A stretch of 6,761 bases of DNA, taken from Actinobacteria bacterium UBA7422. Its GTDB lineage: Bacteria; Actinomycetota; Actinomycetes; S36-B12. Location: positions 1 through 6,761 of the forward strand of contig DKME01000120.1 in the NCBI GenBank assembly GCA_002469525.1, written 5' to 3'. The notes beneath the pieces are model-generated. The model saw only the letters and a list, made by a program, of their open reading frames with translations. It searched no databases and was not told where the DNA came from. Made by a program: the position numbers and the translations under genes. This document shows positions 1 through 5,254 of the stretch, piece by piece. Within the stretch, counting starts at the first letter, position 1, and each line of letters starts with the position of its first letter.

Positions 1-118
1 ATTCACTTAATGCTTTTTCAACAGTTGAGAGATCACCACCGTCGAATGAGTTGAATTCCGCGGTGACGACTGGCCTCGCCCTACTCAGGCATAGCTCTTC
101 AAACGTGTTAGTGGTCAT
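1..118 (-). CDS. metF: Methylenetetrahydrofolate reductase, N-terminal fragment (runs off left edge)
   Basis: This is the first 39 codons of a MetF-type methylenetetrahydrofolate reductase, a flavin TIM-barrel enzyme that interconverts 5-methyl- and 5,10-methylene-tetrahydrofolate. The translation begins MTTNTFEELC and continues with VVTAEFNSFDGGD at residues 17-29. This matches the first beta strand of the family; the Glu at residue 21 aligns with the catalytic acid of E. coli MetF (Glu28). The ATG at 118-116 lies inside the end of the upstream MTHFR C-terminal-domain gene, an 11-bp overlap that points to translational coupling. No good Shine-Dalgarno sequence is visible. Next to a corrinoid protein and an MttB homologue, the enzyme probably runs in the oxidative direction, turning substrate-derived methyl-tetrahydrofolate into methylene-tetrahydrofolate. 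Only about an eighth of the protein is visible, so the family call rests on one short motif plus the companion gene. Confidence 0.77.
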   Translation of the reverse strand, partial: MTTNTFEELCLSRARPVVTAEFNSFDGGDLSTVEKALSE

Positions 119-485
119 GATCTGGGTTCCATCCGGGTGGAGTTTCACGGTCTTTGCCGGTCGCGAAGTTGATCCAAGATGAGTCACCTTGCAGTGAATT
201 GTTGACAGGTGGTCGTAAATGGTTGAACTCTTCGCGCCATTTTTTGGGGAGCAACGGCATATTTTCACTTCGGTCGTGAGCCTTTACCCAAATGCAACGC
301 ATTTCGGGGACCACCTCACAATTGCCATCGGGTCGAACACCACCACAGGGACCATTCCGAAGGGTTTTTGGGCAGGTCATTGGACAAGTCATGCCGGTCG
401 AATGCAGAACACATTGCCCACACATTTGACAATCCCAGACAGGCTTTTTTACAGCATGCTCCACAATCGGCAATAACTTCGGCAT
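108..485 (-). CDS. Small cysteine-rich MTHFR C-terminal-domain protein (MetV-like)
   Basis: A 125-residue stand-alone version of the methylenetetrahydrofolate reductase C-terminal domain (the PF12225 type), which in acetogens occurs in MetV, the partner subunit of MetF. Eight cysteines sit at residues 19, 22, 25, 34, 38, 47, 56 and 64. The pattern is CxxCxxC, then CPMTCPK (34-40), RNGPCGG (43-49) and a final CIWVKA (64-69). Such spacing suggests a metal or iron-sulfur site, though the sequence does not say which. No signal peptide or membrane segment is seen. I chose the ATG at 485-483: it leaves a 7-nt gap after the corrinoid gene and starts just before the domain, whereas the longer reading frame (to 581) would run deep into that gene. 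The metF start lies inside the 3' end. Likely role: partner of the adjacent MetF, perhaps passing electrons to or from an acceptor other than NAD(P)H. The last ~45 residues are hydrophilic and carry no recognised motif. Confidence 0.85.
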   Translation of the reverse strand: MPKLLPIVEHAVKKPVWDCQMCGQCVLHSTGMTCPMTCPKTLRNGPCGGVRPDGNCEVVPEMRCIWVKAHDRSENMPLLPKKWREEFNHLRPPVNNSLQGDSSWINFATGKDRETPPGWNPDHDH

Positions 486-492
486 GAAAGTT

Positions 493-1158
493 CTATGCCT
501 TCGCCAAAGTACGACGCTCTGCGATGAGCTCTTTGGCCAACCGAACGGCCGTGGCGGCGTCAGCGGCATAAGCATCTGCACCGCATGCCTCGGCGTATTC
601 GCGCGTGACTGGAGCGCCTCCCACCATGATTATGACCTGTTCCCGGAGTCCAGCTTTCGTAATGTTGTGAATATTTGCTTTAAACATGGGCATCGTGGTG
701 GTAAGGAATGCACTCATGCCAACAATGTCCGGTTTGTGCTCCTCAATGGCTGCAACGAACTTTTCTGGCGGGACTTGAACACCTAGATCGATCACGTGAA
801 AACCGGCACCTTCGAGCATGATGTTTACCAGATTTTTGCCAATGTCGTGGACGTCACCCTTGACTGTGCCCATGAGAAATGTGCCGACCGTTTCCGCGCC
901 CGTCTCGGCGAGTAATGGTCGCAAAATGTCAAGCGCCCCGCTCATAGCGCGTCCGGCAATCAACATTTCAGGTACGAAGTAGTCGCCACGTTCAAAACGT
1001 GCACCGACCTCTTCCAATGACGGAATAAGCGCCTCAAAAAGGATTGGCTCTGGACCAAGTCCGTTAGCCAAACCTTGATTGGTGAGTTCAATGACCGCGG
1101 GTCCATTACCAATCATTACTTCGTCGTAGAGACCCTTGAGGATTTCTTCGTTTGTCAT
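493..1158 (-). CDS. Methyltransferase corrinoid protein (MtbC/MttC/MtgC-like)
   Basis: A 221-residue cobalamin-binding carrier of the methylamine-methyltransferase type. It accepts a methyl group from an MttB-type enzyme on Co(I) and hands it to a second methyltransferase. Residues 1-88 form the helical cap seen in methionine synthase and MtbC/MttC proteins, including FERGDYFVPEMLIAGRAM at 55-72. The Rossmann cobalamin domain follows. It contains GDVHDIGKN (101-109), the DxHxxG motif whose His104 should be the lower cobalt ligand, then SAFLTTT (149-155) and VGGAPV (179-184). The length is normal for the family. The ATG overlaps the regulator's TGA by 4 bp (ATGA at 1158-1155), so the two are probably translationally coupled. 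The partner methyltransferase is the divergent gene at 2109. The family is certain; the methyl donor it serves is inferred from context. Confidence 0.95.
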   Translation of the reverse strand: MTNEEILKGLYDEVMIGNGPAVIELTNQGLANGLGPEPILFEALIPSLEEVGARFERGDYFVPEMLIAGRAMSGALDILRPLLAETGAETVGTFLMGTVKGDVHDIGKNLVNIMLEGAGFHVIDLGVQVPPEKFVAAIEEHKPDIVGMSAFLTTTMPMFKANIHNITKAGLREQVIIMVGGAPVTREYAEACGADAYAADAATAVRLAKELIAERRTLAKA

Positions 1159-1949
1159 GCTGCGCCGACCTTTCGCTCTGAAGTGGAATACCCGCTGTGA
1201 GTAGATTCCGGGACGCTAAAACCAAGTTGCTCTGAAATAAGAAGCCCTTGTTGTGAGATCAACCCGCCGATTGTCTCAACTCGCTCGTTAGTCAGGCGCA
1301 TTGTGGGACCTGACACGCTCAGCGCGGCAACCACTGTTCCGTCTGCATTGAAGATGGGGGCTCCGATTGCGGTGAGTCCCACCTCCAACTCCGATTCAGA
1401 CAAAGCCCAGCCTCGTTTGCGAACAGCCTTTAGGTCAACATGCAGTGCTGCCTTTGTTGTTATTGACTTTGATGTGCGTTTTGCAAGGCGGCCCGAAGTT
1501 TCAGCGCTGCCAAAGGCAAGGAAAGACTTTCCTACAGCGGAGCAGTGTGTCGGTACGGAAAGACCGACCCAATTCACATTTCCCATGAGGTACTTACTAT
1601 CAATTTGAGCGATCTGCTGGACTTCGTCGCCCACCAGAACTGCCAAGTTGATCGCCTCCCCGGTCTCTTGGCTGAGCAGTTCCATCGAGGCGTGTGAGCG
1701 GGCGATCAAGTCTTCCTCGGGGCCTGATGAATGTGAGAAACGGGTGATCATGGCACCGGCAACATAGTTATTGTCCTCATTTTTGGTGATGAGGTGATTT
1801 GCTTCTAGGCTGGCCAGCAGACGTGAGGCGGTGCTTTTGGCAAGCCCGGTTGACTCGGTGACGTCACTGAAAGTAGGTGCATTTTCTGAACTCAAGATCA
1901 ATTCAAGGATCATGGCAGCCCGATCAATTGATTGAATCTGTGAAGACAC
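1155..1949 (-). CDS. IclR-family transcriptional regulator
   Basis: A 264-residue regulator with an N-terminal winged helix-turn-helix (about residues 5-67, recognition helix GLAKSTASRLLASLE at 35-49) and a C-terminal IclR effector-binding domain (about 80-245). The effector domain includes NLAVLVGDEVQQIAQID (101-117), PTHCSAVGK (133-141) and APIFNADGTVVAALSVSGPT (197-216). I chose the GTG at 1949-1947 over an in-frame ATG at 2003. The GTG follows AGAGG with a 6-nt spacer, and the product then opens SSQIQSIDRAA, the usual IclR start; the 18 extra codons look unlike the family and have no ribosome site. It is the first gene of the corrinoid/MTHFR operon and probably binds the palindromes at 2026-2053, controlling itself and the divergent mttB-betA-betB operon. 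The ligand is not evident; choline, glycine betaine or a demethylated product are reasonable guesses. It takes the place of the TetR-type BetI often found with betA and betB. Confidence 0.93.
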   Translation of the reverse strand: MSSQIQSIDRAAMILELILSSENAPTFSDVTESTGLAKSTASRLLASLEANHLITKNEDNNYVAGAMITRFSHSSGPEEDLIARSHASMELLSQETGEAINLAVLVGDEVQQIAQIDSKYLMGNVNWVGLSVPTHCSAVGKSFLAFGSAETSGRLAKRTSKSITTKAALHVDLKAVRKRGWALSESELEVGLTAIGAPIFNADGTVVAALSVSGPTMRLTNERVETIGGLISQQGLLISEQLGFSVPESTHSGYSTSERKVGAA

Positions 1950-1955
1950 GTGCCA

Positions 1956-1961
1956 CCTCTC
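1956..1961 (-). promoter_or_regulatory. Ribosome binding site deciding the iclR start
   Basis: On the minus strand the bases GAGAGG lie 6 nt before GTG at 1949-1947. This is the only good Shine-Dalgarno match near the possible starts of the regulator, and it supports the GTG over the ATG at 2003. Confidence 0.7.
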
Positions 1962-2025
1962 AACTAGCGCAAACGAATAAAGCAAGTGAACTGATGACCG
2001 CATGCTACACGAAATTGAAGTATTT

Positions 2026-2042
2026 GTTCCATATTATGGAAC
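2026..2042. promoter_or_regulatory. Perfect 17-bp palindrome, candidate IclR operator site 1
   Basis: GTTCCATATTATGGAAC is two perfect 8-bp arms around a single central T. Its TTCCA/TGGAA halves are those of the E. coli IclR box (TGGAAATNATTTCCA) in inverted order. It sits in the control region of an iclR gene, so self-binding is the natural inference. It also overlaps a possible -10 element for the minus-strand operon. Confidence 0.7.
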
Positions 2043-2059
2043 TTATGTTCCATTTGCAA
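2031..2059 (-). promoter_or_regulatory. Possible sigma-70-type promoter for the iclR-corrinoid-MTHFR operon
   Basis: On the minus strand TTGCAA (2059-2054) is followed after 17 nt by TAATAT (2036-2031). Each hexamer matches four of six consensus bases. The interval is filled by the inverted repeat at 2036-2053, so a bound regulator would block polymerase and give negative autoregulation. The match is modest and other -10 choices exist (CATAAT at 2038-2033, with a 15-nt spacer), so treat this as a proposal. Confidence 0.3.
2036..2053. promoter_or_regulatory. Second inverted repeat sharing an arm with site 1, candidate IclR operator site 2
   Basis: ATGGAAC-TTAT-GTTCCAT has perfect 7-bp arms with a 4-bp spacer. 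Its left arm is the right arm of the 2026-2042 palindrome. The core TGGAA-N6-TTCCA is in the same orientation as the E. coli IclR box TGGAA-N5-TTCCA, one base longer. This makes it the better single candidate for a classical IclR site. With site 1 it forms three alternating half-sites, which would suit a tetrameric regulator. Confidence 0.65.
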
Positions 2060-2108
2060 TAGGATAAGGCCACGCCACTTGAGGGGCGCCTTAAAGATTG
2101 GGAAAACA

Positions 2109-3548
2109 ATGTTGCGAAATGACATGCCTCGCTTTGACATCCTGTCACCGGATTCCATGGCAACACTTGACAGAGGCTGGCGCCGGATCGTTTCAGAGAT
2201 AGGTGTGGAGTTTCTCTCAGAAGAAGCCCTTGAACTTTTCCGGCAAGCAGGCCAGCGTGTTGAGGAAAATATCGTCTACTTAGATCCAGAGTTCATTCTT
2301 GAACAAATGAAAACGGTCCCAGAGCAGTTTGACATGCAGGCACGCAATCCTGAGAACAACGTCACAATTGGCGGAAACAATATGGTGTTTTCGAGCGTCT
2401 ACGGTGCGCCGTTCGTGCGTGATGGTGATATCCGACGTGACGGAACACTCTCTGACTTCCAGAACTTTTGCCGGTTAGCTCAAAGCTTCTCCGCGATGGA
2501 CAGTGTCGGAGGTGTTGTCGTTGAACCGAACGACGCATCTTTGGATTCGCGTCACCTAGACATGGTGTTCAATGCTTTCACGTTAACCGACAAGTTCATC
2601 ATGGGCAATGTGGTCACGGGCGAAAACGCTGCGGACACACTTGCAATGGCCGAAATAGTCCTAGGAGGCCGGGAATCCATTGAAGCGAAACCTTTTGGCT
2701 ATTCCCTGATTAACTGCAACTCTCCGTTGCGCTGGGACGACCGCATGTTGGACTCACTATTCGTCTACTGCCGCGCAAGGCAGCCTGTGATTGTCACACC
2801 ATTTTTACTCATGGGCGCCATGTCACCGGTTTCGATCGCCGCAACTTTAGCTCAGCAAATGGCTGAGGCGTTCTCGGGAATTGCGCTTACCCAACTGATC
2901 CGACCTGGGACCCCCGTCATCATGGGATCTTTTCTGTCTAACATCGACATGAAGACCGGATCCCCTCAGTTTGGAACACCTGAATCTGCAACCGGTCAAT
3001 ATTGCATCGGGCAAATCGCACGTACTTACAAAGTGCCATTTCGAGCAGGTGGTGCTCTCAATGCATCGCAGGTTCCAGACGCACAGGCGGCCTATGAAAG
3101 CGTCATGACCCTCATGCCGACATTCCTGGCCGGGGCAAATGTCGTGCTGCACTCGGCTGGCTGGCTGGAAGGGGGTCTTGTCTCTTCATACGAAAAGTAC
3201 ATAATCGACATGCAAATTCTCGAGCAACTGGTAGCTGAGTTCAAGCCACTTGAATTCACAGATGCTGATCTGGCATTTGACGCACATGACGAAGTTCGGC
3301 ACGGTGGTCACTTTCTTGGCGCAGCTCACACCATGGAAAATTTCCGTGAATGCTTCTATCGACCCTGGCTGTCCAGTTCAGATAATTTTGAAAGATGGAC
3401 CCGCAATGGCTCCATCGACACGGCAGGTCGTGCGCGGGCTGTTTACTTGGACACGCTGGAAAAATATGAAGAACCGCCCATCGATGAAGCAATCAAGGCG
3501 GAACTTATTGAATATGTTTCTAAGCGTCGTGTCGAGCTTGACGGCTAG
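2109..3548 (+). CDS. MttB-superfamily corrinoid methyltransferase without pyrrolysine (probable glycine betaine methyltransferase)
   Basis: A 479-residue member of the trimethylamine methyltransferase (MttB) superfamily, TIM-barrel enzymes that move a methyl group from a quaternary or tertiary amine to a corrinoid protein. Family landmarks, numbered from the ATG at 2109, are LDRGWRRIVSEIGVEF (20-35), MGSFLSNIDMKTGSPQFGTP (272-291), PDAQAAYES (323-331) and LHSAGWLEGGLVSSYEK (347-363). Archaeal MttB has an internal amber codon read as pyrrolysine. Here the frame is open from start to a terminal TAG, so this belongs with the non-pyrrolysine members, among them the glycine betaine methyltransferase MtgB. 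The following betA and betB make glycine betaine, which favours that substrate; carnitine, proline betaine or another betaine cannot be excluded. The ATG at 2109 has a weak GGA-type ribosome site 5 nt upstream and gives the usual MLRNxMPRF-like start. A TTG at 2079 preceded by AGGATAAGG would add ten residues. Its corrinoid partner is encoded divergently at 493-1158. Confidence 0.92.
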   Translation: MLRNDMPRFDILSPDSMATLDRGWRRIVSEIGVEFLSEEALELFRQAGQRVEENIVYLDPEFILEQMKTVPEQFDMQARNPENNVTIGGNNMVFSSVYGAPFVRDGDIRRDGTLSDFQNFCRLAQSFSAMDSVGGVVVEPNDASLDSRHLDMVFNAFTLTDKFIMGNVVTGENAADTLAMAEIVLGGRESIEAKPFGYSLINCNSPLRWDDRMLDSLFVYCRARQPVIVTPFLLMGAMSPVSIAATLAQQMAEAFSGIALTQLIRPGTPVIMGSFLSNIDMKTGSPQFGTPESATGQYCIGQIARTYKVPFRAGGALNASQVPDAQAAYESVMTLMPTFLAGANVVLHSAGWLEGGLVSSYEKYIIDMQILEQLVAEFKPLEFTDADLAFDAHDEVRHGGHFLGAAHTMENFRECFYRPWLSSSDNFERWTRNGSIDTAGRARAVYLDTLEKYEEPPIDEAIKAELIEYVSKRRVELDG

Positions 3549-3592
3549 CAGTTCGTCCGTGCCACGGCTGATACTTTGTTAATAATAAAATT

Positions 3593-3597
3593 GGAGG
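3593..3597 (+). promoter_or_regulatory. Ribosome binding site for betA
   Basis: GGAGG lies 4 nt before the GTG at 3602-3604. The spacing is short but the match is full. The next in-frame GTG (3614) would be 16 nt away and would cut off the start of the FAD-binding strand, so 3602 is preferred. The 53-nt gap after the methyltransferase shows no terminator, consistent with one operon. Confidence 0.65.
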
Positions 3598-3601
3598 CTG
3601 T

Positions 3602-5254
3602 GTGAAGCACGTTGTGGACTACGTAATTGTCGGTGGCGGTTCAGCCGGGAGTGCCATGGCCAATCGACTCTCGGTAGACCCTGAAAACAGCGTGCTCGTG
3701 TTAGAGGCGGGGCGCAGGGACAGTTGGTGGGACGTTTACATTCATATGCCGGCCGCTTTGACTTTTCCCATAGGTAATTCGCACTATGACTGGATGTATT
3801 CCTCTGATCCTGAGCCGGAAATGAATGGACGCAAAGTTAGCCACGGGCGCGGCAAAATTCTCGGTGGTTCAAGCAGTATCAATGGCATGATTTTTCAGCG
3901 TGGAAACCCACTTGATTTCGAACGTTGGGCCGCAGACCCAGGAATGGAAACGTGGGATTACGCCCATTGCCTTCCCTATTTTAAGAAAATGGAAACTACT
4001 CTTGCTGGCGCGGACGAGTGGCGTGGGGGAGATGGCCCACTGCTCTTAGAGCGGGGCAAGACAAAGAATCCACTTTTCGGGGCATTCTTTAAGGCAACCC
4101 AAGAAGCTGGCTTTGAGTTGACCACCGATGTTAACGGTTACCGGCAGGAAGGATTCGCGGCATTCGATCGAAATGTATTTCGAGGTCGCAGATACTCGGC
4201 CGCAACCGCTTACCTCAAAGGAATCCGTCGGAGAAAAAACTTAACAGTAAAAACGCGTGCCCAAGTTACCAAAATTCTTTTTGACGGCAAGCGTGCAATC
4301 GGAGTGGAATACACAGATCGCAAAGGGAAGTTGCACACGGTTCACGCGGGCGAAACGATTTTGTGTGGAGGCGCTTTCAATTCGCCGCAACTATTGCAGC
4401 TTTCGGGTGTGGGCAACGCTGCATACCTCAATTCGATTGGTGTGACACCAATACATGATCTTCCCGGAGTGGGCGAAAATCTGCAAGATCACTTAGAAGT
4501 GTATGTGCAGCACTCCTGTAAGCAACCGGTATCACTCAATCCAAATTTGGCCTTCTGGCGCAGACCTTTTATCGGGGCGCGCTGGTTGTTTCTGCGATCG
4601 GGTCCAGGGGCTTCAAATCACTTTGAAGCAGGTGGTTTTGCGCGAAGCAACGAAGATGTTGCCTACCCCAACTTGATGTTCCACTTTCTGCCTATTGCAG
4701 TGCGCTACGACGGAACAGCACCTGAGGGTGGTCACGGATATCAGGTTCATATTGGGCCGATGTACTCCGATGCCCGGGGGTGCGTGCGTATTACTTCGGC
4801 AGACCCAAAATCAGCGCCATCGATCCTGTTCAACTATCTGTCAACAGAACAGGACAAGCGCGAATGGGTCGAAGCGATTCGAACTGCCCGCGCGATCATG
4901 AAGCAAGCCGCATTTAGTGAGTTCAATTCTGGTGAAATTTCCCCAGGCGACAGCGTTGCGACCGACGAGGAAATCCTCGAGTGGGTACGTCAGGACGGCG
5001 AAACGGCATACCATCCTTCGTGCACGAATAAAATGGGAACCGACGAAATGGCCGTTGTGGATCCGCTCACGATGAAAGTGCGCGGACTCGAAGGAATTCG
5101 CGTTGTTGACGCTTCCGTGATGCCCTATGTGACCAATGGAAATATTTACGCACCAGTCATGATGATTGCAGAGAAGGCAGCCGACTTGATTCTTGGTAAC
5201 GCACCACTTAAGCCCTTAGACGTTCCTTTTTACCGACACGAAATGGCTAAATAA
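3602..5254 (+). CDS. betA: Choline dehydrogenase, GMC oxidoreductase family
   Basis: A 550-residue FAD-dependent GMC oxidoreductase, close in length to E. coli BetA (556). BetA oxidises choline to betaine aldehyde and passes electrons to the respiratory chain at the membrane. The N-terminus carries the dinucleotide motif VGGGSAGSAMANRL (10-23) and the FAD-ribose Glu in VLVLEAG (31-37). GMC signature 1 is at 82-101 (GRGKILGGSSSINGM...) and signature 2 at 256-271 (GGAFNSPQLLQLSGVG). Further BetA-like stretches are GVGENLQDHLE (289-299), GASNHFEAGGF (336-346) and ILFNYLSTEQD (408-418). The catalytic His should be His471 (AYHPSCT) and the partner Asn Asn514 (TNGN). Choline oxidase has a His that covalently binds FAD in signature 1; here that position is Ile93, so a dehydrogenase is favoured. 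HPSCTNKMG departs from the HPCGTCKMG of E. coli BetA. The stop overlaps the betB start by one base (TAATG). Other GMC alcohol substrates are possible but less likely beside betB. Confidence 0.92.
   Translation: MKHVVDYVIVGGGSAGSAMANRLSVDPENSVLVLEAGRRDSWWDVYIHMPAALTFPIGNSHYDWMYSSDPEPEMNGRKVSHGRGKILGGSSSINGMIFQRGNPLDFERWAADPGMETWDYAHCLPYFKKMETTLAGADEWRGGDGPLLLERGKTKNPLFGAFFKATQEAGFELTTDVNGYRQEGFAAFDRNVFRGRRYSAATAYLKGIRRRKNLTVKTRAQVTKILFDGKRAIGVEYTDRKGKLHTVHAGETILCGGAFNSPQLLQLSGVGNAAYLNSIGVTPIHDLPGVGENLQDHLEVYVQHSCKQPVSLNPNLAFWRRPFIGARWLFLRSGPGASNHFEAGGFARSNEDVAYPNLMFHFLPIAVRYDGTAPEGGHGYQVHIGPMYSDARGCVRITSADPKSAPSILFNYLSTEQDKREWVEAIRTARAIMKQAAFSEFNSGEISPGDSVATDEEILEWVRQDGETAYHPSCTNKMGTDEMAVVDPLTMKVRGLEGIRVVDASVMPYVTNGNIYAPVMMIAEKAADLILGNAPLKPLDVPFYRHEMAK

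Larger units (their letters stand above)
1950..2108. promoter_or_regulatory. Divergent control region between the two operons
   Basis: This 159-bp stretch separates the GTG of the regulator (minus) from the chosen ATG of the methyltransferase (plus). It must hold both promoters. Its most distinctive content is the pair of linked inverted repeats at 2026-2053. The flank from 2060 to 2108 is the presumed leader of the methyltransferase gene; AGGATAAGG at 2061-2069 precedes an in-frame TTG at 2079 that could be an alternative start. The AT-rich part is about 2010-2065, as expected for promoters. I see no cobalamin riboswitch and no small gene. Confidence 0.75.

Noticed and set aside
486..581. 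Extended N-terminus of the MTHFR C-terminal-domain protein starting at 581.
   Set aside because: It would overlap the corrinoid gene by almost 90 bp, and the added residues resemble no family. The ATG at 485 sits 7 nt after the preceding stop.
219..786. Two plus-strand open frames (219-476 and 484-786) over the MTHFR-domain and corrinoid genes.
   Set aside because: They lie antisense to well-supported genes with clear motifs and show no recognisable domain, so they are shadows.
2074..2080. GCCACTT resembles the B12-box core GCCACTG of cobalamin riboswitches, just before a corrinoid-dependent gene.
   Set aside because: The last base differs, and the roughly 100 nt upstream lack the other conserved riboswitch helices and loops. 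The match is too short to mean anything alone.
2065..2093. TAAGGC (2065-2070) and GCCTTA (2088-2093) could form a hairpin covering the AAGG before the TTG at 2079.
   Set aside because: Only six base pairs with a 17-nt loop and no good inner pairing; such stems are common by chance.
3546..3548. The methyltransferase ends in TAG, and reading through it would add 18 codons before TGA at 3603; could this be a pyrrolysine codon?
   Set aside because: Pyrrolysine in MttB is internal to the barrel, not at the C-terminus. The protein already has full family length, and the extension has no family-like sequence and runs into the betA ribosome site.
3549..3601. The gap between the methyltransferase and betA as a terminator or separate promoter.
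   Set aside because: There is no stable GC-rich hairpin followed by a T run. The AT-rich stretch just before GGAGG is too short to support a promoter call.
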